Shown here piece by piece: positions 58,099 through 64,000 of a DNA stretch of 64,000 nucleotides. Under the pieces are notes generated by a model, which was given only the letters and a program-made list of their open reading frames with translations, did no database searches and had not been told where the DNA came from. The stretch is from the NCBI GenBank assembly GCA_022828425.1, contig CP094685.1, positions 3,080,046 through 3,144,045 of the forward strand, written 5' to 3'. The translations under genes and the position numbers were made by a program. The stretch's first letter is position 1; each line of letters opens with the position of its first letter. Source of the stretch: Candidatus Thiothrix sulfatifontis. GTDB lineage: Bacteria; Pseudomonadota; Gammaproteobacteria; Thiotrichales; Thiotrichaceae.

Positions 58099-58159
58099 GT
58101 TTACTCGCTGCGCTTTTACCGTATTATCCTGTCTTTAGCCGTTAATACACGAATCCTGC

Positions 58160-59020
58160 ATGAATCTACTTGATATTCTGAAAGCTTGGCCTCTGTACAT
58201 TTTGCCGCACCACTTTATCTCCCGACTGGTGTTTCGCCTGACACGCATCCAATCCCCGACGCTTGTGCCACCTGCTATCCGGTTATTCAGCAAGGTTTTC
58301 AACGTGAATCTGACGGAAGCGCTCTACCCCGACCCAGCGAGCTATTCGACCTTTAATGCATTTTTCACCCGCTCATTACAACCCGCCCTACGCCCAATCG
58401 CAGCCGGAAATCAGGTGCTGGTCAGCCCGGTAGACGGGCGCATTAGCCAAATGGGAACGGTGGAAGCAGGGCAAATTTTCCAAGCCAAAGGCCGTGAATA
58501 TTCTGCCGTAGAATTGTTGGGCGGCGATGAGGCACGTGCTGCCCCGTTCATGCAGGGTCAATTCGTGACCATTTACCTGTCACCGCGTGATTATCACCGC
58601 ATTCACATGCCGCTCACGGGAACCTTGTGCGAACAGGTTTACGTACCGGGGCGACTTTTCAGTGTCGCGGGGCATACGGTGCGCACGATTCCGCGTCTGT
58701 TTGCCCGCAATGAACGGGTTGTCACGCTGTTTGATACCGAATTCGGCAAGCTGGCTATGGTGTTGGTGGGTGCAATCAACGTTGCTGCCATTGAAACCGT
58801 GTGGGATGGGCTGGTCACACCTCCGCAAGGCTGGGGCGTCAAGCGTCAAACGTTTCCAGAGGTTCATTTGGCAAAAGGCGTGGAAATGGGGCGTTTCAAC
58901 ATGGGTTCTACCGTGATCTTATTATTGGAAAATCCTAGTTTGGTGTGGAGTCAAGCACTAGGAGCTAACGTGGTGCTTCAGTTAGGACAAGCATTAGCGA
59001 ATTTACCCGCAAAGGATTAA
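58160..59020 (+). CDS. psd: Phosphatidylserine decarboxylase proenzyme
   Basis: It makes phosphatidylethanolamine at the inner membrane. The family blocks are [30 protein letters not shown] (Asp of the self-cleavage triad), [16 protein letters not shown] (His) and the self-cleavage site [12 protein letters not shown]. The serine of GST becomes the pyruvoyl group. It is 286 residues. pyrE follows four bases later. Confidence 0.95.
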   Translation: MNLLDILKAWPLYILPHHFISRLVFRLTRIQSPTLVPPAIRLFSKVFNVNLTEALYPDPASYSTFNAFFTRSLQPALRPIAAGNQVLVSPVDGRISQMGTVEAGQIFQAKGREYSAVELLGGDEARAAPFMQGQFVTIYLSPRDYHRIHMPLTGTLCEQVYVPGRLFSVAGHTVRTIPRLFARNERVVTLFDTEFGKLAMVLVGAINVAAIETVWDGLVTPPQGWGVKRQTFPEVHLAKGVEMGRFNMGSTVILLLENPSLVWSQALGANVVLQLGQALANLPAKD

Positions 59021-59024
59021 ACCA

Positions 59025-59666
59025 ATGAAAACATATCAACAAGATTTTCTGGATTTTGCTATCGGGCAAGGCGTCTTGCGTTTTGGCGAATTCACCCTCA
59101 AATCCGGTCGCGTTAGCCCGTATTTTTTTAATGCGGGCTTGTTTCAAACCGGCTCAGCCCTGTCACGCCTTGGCAAATTTTACGCGCAAGCCATTGTCGA
59201 TTCTGGTATCGCGTTCGACATGCTGTTTGGCCCGGCTTACAAAGGGATTCCGTTAGCGGCAGCAACCGCGATTGCGCTGTATGAACACCACGGCAAAGAT
59301 TACCCTTACGCTTTTAATCGCAAAGAAGCCAAAGACCATGGCGAAGGTGGCACAATTGTAGGCGCACCCTTGCAAGGCCGGGTTTTAGTCATTGACGATG
59401 TGATGACCGCAGGTACCGCGATTCGCGAAGCAGCGGCTATTGTTGCGACTCAGGGCGCCACTCTAGCCAGTGTCGCCATTTCACTCGACCGCCAAGAACG
59501 CGGCACCGGCACCCAATCTGCGGTGCAGGAAGTGCAAGCCCTGTACGGCATTCAGGTAATTAGCATCGTGGGTTTACGCGAAGTCATCAACCACGTTGGC
59601 AGCCATTTGCATGATGCAGCGTTACTGGAGACGATACAGGCTTACCGCAACGAATTCGGGGTTTAA
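59025..59666 (+). CDS. pyrE: Orotate phosphoribosyltransferase
   Basis: It adds orotate to PRPP in pyrimidine synthesis. Features: [33 protein letters not shown], the mobile-loop region [14 protein letters not shown] and the PRPP motif [17 protein letters not shown]. The 213-residue length is normal. It overlaps in expression with psd through four-base spacing, with an AAAGGA ribosome-binding site inside the psd end. Confidence 0.96.
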   Translation: MKTYQQDFLDFAIGQGVLRFGEFTLKSGRVSPYFFNAGLFQTGSALSRLGKFYAQAIVDSGIAFDMLFGPAYKGIPLAAATAIALYEHHGKDYPYAFNRKEAKDHGEGGTIVGAPLQGRVLVIDDVMTAGTAIREAAAIVATQGATLASVAISLDRQERGTGTQSAVQEVQALYGIQVISIVGLREVINHVGSHLHDAALLETIQAYRNEFGV

Positions 59667-59752
59667 AAGCGTGCCTGTCCGACGTACTATGTCACTAGCA
59701 TTTTTTTCGTAATAAAAAGCATTAAATACTGATAAATTAATGGAGTTCCACA

Positions 59753-60295
59753 ATGTCTAAACTAGTAGGCGTATTTATCCTTGGGATACTGTGCGGTTGG
59801 TTAATCGAATGGATTTTTGTACGGTTGTTTGTTCCCAATCCCAAGAAAAAACTTGAAGTCGCCCTGCAAGCCAGTCGCAAAGAAAATGGCACGCTGCAAC
59901 AACAGAACCGCACCTTACAAGCAGAGTTGACAGTCGCAAAAGCCGCGAAAATCGAACAAGTTACCACTCCAGCGCCACAAACACACCTTGAAACCGTTGA
60001 AACCGTTGCAGCAGCCGTTGAACCTGAAATTGCAACCGTAACAGATACTGTACCGGATGATTTAACCAAACTCAGTGGCATTGGCCCCAAGTTAGCCGAA
60101 GCAATGCAAACCAACGGCATTAAGCGTTATGCAGAACTTGCAGCGTTGACTACTGATAATTTGAACGAGAAATTGGCGTCGAGCGGTATTCGCTACAGCA
60201 AGGCATTTGCAGAAAGTTGGGCAGAGCAAGCTAAACTTGCAGCCGCAAACGATTGGGATGGGTTGAAGACGTACCAACAAACATTGAAAAATTGA
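59753..60295 (+). CDS. Membrane-anchored helix-hairpin-helix domain protein
   Basis: A 180-residue protein with one N-terminal membrane helix (LVGVFILGILCGWLIEWIFV). A helical coiled-coil stalk follows (KLEVALQASRKENGTLQQQNRTL), then a Pro/Thr/Val-rich linker. The C-terminal domain resembles the H3TH/HhH domain of 5' nucleases and L21-like proteins (DLTKLSGIGPKLAEAMQTNGIKRYAELAAL). There are no nuclease residues. Such proteins may bind DNA or act as an adaptor at the membrane; the role is unknown. Confidence 0.75.
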   Translation: MSKLVGVFILGILCGWLIEWIFVRLFVPNPKKKLEVALQASRKENGTLQQQNRTLQAELTVAKAAKIEQVTTPAPQTHLETVETVAAAVEPEIATVTDTVPDDLTKLSGIGPKLAEAMQTNGIKRYAELAALTTDNLNEKLASSGIRYSKAFAESWAEQAKLAAANDWDGLKTYQQTLKN

Positions 60296-60303
60296 GCTTA
60301 ATA

Positions 60304-60332
60304 TTGGGGGCGGTCTATAAATACCGCCCCTC
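60304..60332. terminator. GC-rich hairpin between convergent genes
   Basis: GGGGCGGT (60307-60314) / ACCGCCCC (60323-60330) form a perfect stem with an eight-base AT loop. The T-run is poor on both strands. It probably ends transcription from both the HhH gene and fis. Confidence 0.6.
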
Positions 60333-60353
60333 TTGTCCACACTTAGTCTTTGA

Positions 60354-60611
60354 TTAAAGTAAGTTATGGCGCTTCAGCTTAGTGCGCAATGTGGCACGAT
60401 TAATGCCCATGCACTGTGCAGCCTTCGACTGGTTATTGTGCGTATAACGCATCATAATTTCCAGCATCGGGCGTTCAACCTCATCCAACACCAAACGGTA
60501 AATGTTTGACGCTTCATGATCACCCAGCGTATCCAAGTAATCTTGTAAAGTACGAGCAACCGTTTCAGACAAAGAAGCGTCCAGACCGGCACGAGAAGAT
60601 GTATTCGTCAT
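60354..60611 (-). CDS. fis: DNA-binding protein Fis
   Basis: An 85-residue nucleoid protein with the Fis layout. The N-terminal arm and helix are SETVARTLQDYLDTLGD, then LVLDEVERPMLEIMMRYTHNNQSKAAQCMGINRATLRTKLKRH, which contains the C-terminal helix-turn-helix. The usual partner dusB is not upstream; instead there is a gene-poor 540-bp stretch. Confidence 0.92.
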   Translation of the reverse strand: MTNTSSRAGLDASLSETVARTLQDYLDTLGDHEASNIYRLVLDEVERPMLEIMMRYTHNNQSKAAQCMGINRATLRTKLKRHNLL

Positions 60612-61155
60612 ATTGATGCAACCTTTTTAGTATTTGTTGGTACGATTCTACACAATGTTTCATTAACCGTAGCCAACTGCTTTTTAGGAGTCGTGATCGT
60701 AAAAATCCCTTTAATAACTTGTATTAGCGGTGATTCGATCCAGATACCACCCAAATGCTTCCTTTCAATACGGACACTGTATCCGCTCCATAGAAGTCGT
60801 GCATAGCCTCAGCGTGATCTAAAACGACTCGACACCATCCATAGACATCTGGCTGTTCAAAAAGTTTTCTAAACGTTAGAAAAATTTTAACTTCACCGGA
60901 CTGTCTCCAGTTGACCCCAAGTCAATCGACCAATTATTAAGCTATCGGCATGTGTAAAACCAAGCATGGTTTTTCATACATAAACCATCTCATTAAACGC
61001 ATATCCTGAATAAAAGAATACCACAGAGTGAAATATATCCAATAGATTAGGTCGATAAACGGTAGTTTACCACGGTGTGAGTGGTATGGATTTAACAGAC
61101 AGAAATATACTTATTATACGATTCACCAGCCCAAAAACAAACGGACGCTTACGCC
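60612..61155. other. Gene-poor region with a possible gene remnant
   Basis: About 540 bp, more AT-rich than the average. No complete gene is visible. On the minus strand, 60725-60921 is open for 65 codons and reads like real protein (KIFLTFRKLFEQPDVYGW, VVLDHAEAMHDFYGADTVSV), but it has no start codon before a stop upstream. This could be the end of a decayed gene. The fis promoter should lie in the left 150 bp. No repeats or terminators stand out. Confidence 0.45.
60725..60921 (-). pseudogene. Possible 3' remnant of an unrecognised gene
   Basis: A minus-strand open stretch of about 65 codons ends in TAA at 60725. It has a protein-like residue pattern but no usable start codon except an internal ATG that would leave under 30 residues. 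I do not recognise the family. Confidence 0.3.
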
Positions 61156-63270
61156 TCAAACATCCGCCGCCACGGGAACAACTGCTTTTGCCAGTTTGCC
61201 CCCCGTGCGCAAAACCGTCTCCACTTCGCGGAAACATTCCGCCTTACTGCCTTCTAGCACCAAGACATCACCGGCTTGCAAACAAATATCCGCAGAAGGC
61301 TCGTCACCACGAATATCACCGCGCCGCAATGCCTTAATGCACACAGAGAAGCGCTCCAATTCTAGCGCAGCAATCCGCTTACCTGTCGCGTAATCTTCAT
61401 CCTGCAACCTAAACGTATGCAAAAATGCCTCGGTTTTTTGACCAACCTGCAAGGTTTTATCACGCTCACCGTGGTAATAGCTGTGCAAAGCGCGGTAACT
61501 GTCACGGCGGGTTTTTTCGGTCATCTGGAACACTTCATCCGGGCTAAAGCCGAGTTGCTCCACAATGCGTTGGGTAATCATCAGCGTGGCTTCCAGCGTT
61601 TCCGGCAACACGCTGGTAGCGCCTAAGCGTTCCAACGTTTTCAAGTGACGTTCGTCGCGGGTGCGCACCAAGACCGGAATATCGGCACGCTTGAGACGCA
61701 CCGCTTCAATAATGCGTTTGGCGACTTCGACTTCCACCACGGTAATCACCACCATGCGGGCGCGTTCCAAACCAGCCGCCATCAGAATTTCTGGGCGGGC
61801 AGCGTCCGCATAATGCACTGGATCCCCCGCCTCCCACGTTCTTTCCACAATGCTAGGGTCAAGATCCAATGCAATGTATGGCACGCCCTGCTCTTGTAAA
61901 AAACGCGCAATGCTCTGCCCCATGCGCCGATAACCGCAGAGAATCACGTGATTTTCCACCTCATTAACAGCCGTATTGACCTCTTCTGCTTCTTTGAAAC
62001 GCTCGTGGGTATAAGTATCCGCCAACAAAAAATGGGTAATTTTCTCGTTGTAGCGAATCAAGAATGGCGAAATAGCCATGCTAATCACAATGGCCGCCAA
62101 GGTGGTTTGTGCTTCACTCGATGACATCACTTCATTGTTTAACGCCAAGGTCAGCAGCGCAAATCCGAACTCCCCGCCTTGCGCCAGCACCAACCCGGTG
62201 CGCAATGAAGTCACATTATTTTTCACAAACAAACGGGTTAGCAGCGCAATCAGTAAGCCTTTGCCCACGATCACACCCAATACTAGCAATAATACCGGCA
62301 GCCACAACGAAGGCAGAATGCTAATATCCAACTTCGTCCCGACCGTTATAAAAAAGATTCCCATCAAAATATCGCGAAACGGACGGATCTCACTTTCAAT
62401 CTGGTGCTTGTACTCGGTTTCACTCAGCAACATTCCGGCTAAAAACGCCCCCAATGCCAATGACAAATTCATGGATTGCGTCAACCACGCCGCCGTCAGC
62501 GCTACCAGCAATACCGTAATATTGAACAATTCAACCGATTCAGCGCGAGAAATATACTGAAACAACGGTCGCAGCGTGTAATGCCCCACCAACATCATGG
62601 CGACAAACAGCAACGCAGCGGAAAGAATAGTCAACATTAACTCACTGGGATTTACAGTCAAATCCGCGCCACCCGCCAACAACGGAATCATGACCAAAAA
62701 GGGTACGACAGCAATGTCTTGAAACAGCAAAATTCCCAACGCCGATTGCCCGTGAGCCGCACGCATTTCCGCCTGATCGGTCAATTGCTTGACCACAATC
62801 GCGGTCGATGACATCGCCATAGCACCGCCTGCGACCAGCGCACTGCTCCAATGCGCCCCGAAATACGACAAAATGGCAACGCCGGATAGCGTAGAAATCA
62901 CCACCTGCAACCCGCCCAAGCCAATAATCGTGGTGCGCATTGCCATGAATTGCTTGAGTGAAAATTCCAACCCAATGGCAAACAATAGGAATACTACCCC
63001 GACTTCCCCCATGAAGATCAAGCCTGCGCTATCGGGCATAAAGCCTAATCCATGAGTTCCGGTTAGCGTCCCCACGAGTAGATAGCCCAAAATAGGCGGC
63101 AAGTGCAAGGTGCGGAAGGCAGCAACCGCCCCGACGGACATCACCAACAACAGCAGGATGCTTTGTAATAAGTCGTGTTCTTCCAAGGAATCCCCTACAA
63201 TTTGTTCAGTTGTTTTGACCAAGTATACGGGTTTCTGACCCGCTAGACACCGTGTCAGTTCAGTTATCAT
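61156..63270 (-). CDS. CPA2 monovalent cation:proton antiporter with RCK domain (KefB/C-like)
   Basis: A membrane antiporter with about 12-13 helices, starting with LHLPPILGYLLVGTLTGTHGLG and FLLFAIGLEFSLKQF. The ion-site region is MAMSSTAIVVKQLTDQ. After residue 430 comes a cytoplasmic TrkA-N/RCK domain (HVILCGYRRMGQSIARFLQEQ; LDLDPSIVERTWEAGDPVHYADAA), then a TrkA-C domain (ICLQAGDVLVLEGSKAE). The family moves K+ or Na+ against H+; the ion cannot be told. The 704-residue length includes an N-terminal extension before EEHDLLQSILL, so the true start may be later. Confidence 0.88.
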   Translation of the reverse strand: MITELTRCLAGQKPVYLVKTTEQIVGDSLEEHDLLQSILLLLVMSVGAVAAFRTLHLPPILGYLLVGTLTGTHGLGFMPDSAGLIFMGEVGVVFLLFAIGLEFSLKQFMAMRTTIIGLGGLQVVISTLSGVAILSYFGAHWSSALVAGGAMAMSSTAIVVKQLTDQAEMRAAHGQSALGILLFQDIAVVPFLVMIPLLAGGADLTVNPSELMLTILSAALLFVAMMLVGHYTLRPLFQYISRAESVELFNITVLLVALTAAWLTQSMNLSLALGAFLAGMLLSETEYKHQIESEIRPFRDILMGIFFITVGTKLDISILPSLWLPVLLLVLGVIVGKGLLIALLTRLFVKNNVTSLRTGLVLAQGGEFGFALLTLALNNEVMSSSEAQTTLAAIVISMAISPFLIRYNEKITHFLLADTYTHERFKEAEEVNTAVNEVENHVILCGYRRMGQSIARFLQEQGVPYIALDLDPSIVERTWEAGDPVHYADAARPEILMAAGLERARMVVITVVEVEVAKRIIEAVRLKRADIPVLVRTRDERHLKTLERLGATSVLPETLEATLMITQRIVEQLGFSPDEVFQMTEKTRRDSYRALHSYYHGERDKTLQVGQKTEAFLHTFRLQDEDYATGKRIAALELERFSVCIKALRRGDIRGDEPSADICLQAGDVLVLEGSKAECFREVETVLRTGGKLAKAVVPVAADV

Positions 63271-63281
63271 TCAAATTTTAA

Positions 63282-63719
63282 GTGAGCGAATGCGTGCAAA
63301 CAATAAGCGATTGGCGGCAAATAGCGCGGTATTTGTGGGTTGCTCCCATCAGTATGTGGTTTTTACCCTTGGCATTGCTGGCAAAATGGACAGGTGGTGG
63401 TTACGCCCTGCACACGGGGGTGTTGGAAATCTGGGGTGGCTGGGTCGGACGCTGGCTGGAGCGTGGCATTCCGTTTCTTGGCGCAGTGAATGCCGTTACC
63501 GTTGGGCACATTGTTGCGGGTGTATCACCGCAGCATTTGCGCAGCAGTCGGGTGCATGAACGGGTGCACGTGGAACAATTCGAGCGCTGGGGCTGCTTAT
63601 TCCCTTGCGTGTATTTTATCGCCGGAGTGCGGGCGCAACGACGCGGTGGCAGTTTCTATTGGGATAACCCTTACGAAATCGAAGCCCGCCGCAGAGCCGC
63701 TGCCACAGGGAAATGTTAG
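63282..63719 (+). CDS. Small membrane protein with HExxH zinc-peptidase-like motif
   Basis: A 145-residue protein. The N-terminal region is hydrophobic (YLWVAPISMWFLPLALLA). The motif HERVHVEQFERWG has H92, E93 and H96 in HExxH spacing, and NPYEIEA supplies a later Glu (E132 or E134) as a third ligand candidate. The surroundings LFPCVYFIAGVRAQRRGG are conserved-looking. The frame opens with GTG 63282; a later GTG at 63294 is possible. Function unknown. It ends three bases before an ABC exporter gene, so the two are probably co-transcribed. Confidence 0.7.
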   Translation: MSECVQTISDWRQIARYLWVAPISMWFLPLALLAKWTGGGYALHTGVLEIWGGWVGRWLERGIPFLGAVNAVTVGHIVAGVSPQHLRSSRVHERVHVEQFERWGCLFPCVYFIAGVRAQRRGGSFYWDNPYEIEARRRAAATGKC

Positions 63720-63722
63720 TGC

Positions 63723-64000
63723 ATGGATATTATTTTTCGTGAATACGGCGCCATCATCCGCCAGAAATGGGGGTGGTTTGCGGTGGTCATGCTTGGCATT
63801 ACCGGCGGCGCGGGGCTAGAGCTATTGGTGCCGCTGTATTACAAAGAGATTGCCAATGGCTTATCCAAAGCCTTCAACGCGGATACGCATCAGTTGCTGC
63901 TGCAAAACCTGAGCTACATTGCCATGACTTACGGGGTGATTTGGCTGAGTTGGCGGGCGCTGGAATTGGGCATGATCATGTTCCAAAGTTGGGGACTAAA
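63723..64000 (+). CDS. ABC exporter, N-terminal part (cut by window edge)
   Basis: The first 92 codons of a protein that runs off the right edge. It begins MDIIFREYGAIIRQKWGW and continues with hydrophobic helices (FAVVMLGITGGAGLELLVPLYYKEIANGLS; YIAMTYGVIWLSWRALELGMIMFQSW), the pattern of a type-I ABC exporter transmembrane domain. The ATPase half is not in the window, so the call rests on the membrane domain only. Confidence 0.65.
   Translation, partial: MDIIFREYGAIIRQKWGWFAVVMLGITGGAGLELLVPLYYKEIANGLSKAFNADTHQLLLQNLSYIAMTYGVIWLSWRALELGMIMFQSWGL

Overview
The window reads as one contiguous piece of a gammaproteobacterial chromosome. The best guess is a sulfur-oxidising Thiotrichales member (Thiothrix-like). 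The support is gammaproteobacterial housekeeping gene types and orders (hom-thrC, alaC, rpoS, fis, cydABX-DC, murA-hisG), a DsrC-family protein, and a secreted Gly/Asn/Tyr-rich protein that looks like a sulfur-globule envelope protein. The genus assignment is inference. There are no rRNA or tRNA genes and no complete insertion sequences, CRISPR arrays or prophages.

Layout. 1-7.5 kb: the N-terminal part of dnaG (minus), then gltBD (glutamate synthase). 7.5-13.6 kb: exopolysaccharide genes (a Wzz/BY-kinase co-polymerase on minus; FemAB-like transferase, glycosyltransferase and polysaccharide deacetylase on plus) and a YdjM-like membrane hydrolase. 13.6-19 kb: a minus-strand alaC-hom-thrC operon, a small Mth938-like gene and rpoS. 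19-22 kb: an ECF-sigma operon with two secreted proteins and a DUF3619-like membrane protein, then a YpfJ zinc peptidase. 22-23.3 kb: an aminotransferase. 23.3-23.7 kb: a gene-free stretch rich in hairpins that ends in a strong intrinsic terminator. 23.86-28.4 kb: a tightly packed five-gene operon encoding a 34-residue membrane peptide, an XpaC-like protein, a TelA-like protein, an SPFH-GYF fusion and a double zinc-ribbon membrane protein. This is the best candidate for an under-described multi-gene system here.

28.4-34.8 kb: a short YecE-like protein, a cysteine-less DsrC paralogue, three envelope genes (NlpC/P60 lipoprotein, Kbp/LysM, YidB-like), a MerR/LitR-like regulator overlapping a photolyase gene, and a hexose-6-phosphate mutarotase. 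34.8-41.1 kb: the complete cytochrome bd operon cydABXDC, including the tiny cydX, with a perfect FNR-type box upstream. 41.3-44.5 kb: proS, a small membrane protein, a vapBC-type toxin-antitoxin pair and a lone BrnA-like antitoxin. 44.7-46.5 kb: a strikingly AT-rich island with two unusual genes, a nuclease-fold candidate and an LprI-TM-zinc-ribbon fusion. 46.5-53 kb: accessory genes (sulfotransferase-like, Uma2, arfB, GNAT-nitrilase fusion, DUF3293, and a large secreted glycoside-hydrolase-like protein with CBM9). 53-57.4 kb: murA-hisG-aroG-hisD. 57.5-64 kb: the sulfur-globule-like protein, psd-pyrE, an HhH membrane protein, fis, a CPA2 antiporter with an RCK domain, a small HExxH membrane protein, and the start of an ABC exporter cut by the window edge.

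Functional links. gltBD, alaC, hom-thrC, aroG, hisG/hisD and a second aminotransferase cover nitrogen assimilation and amino-acid synthesis. cydABXDC forms a complete low-oxygen respiratory module with its own assembly transporter and a probable FNR control site. rpoS, the ECF operon, the envelope genes and the TelA/SPFH operon suggest strong investment in envelope stress.
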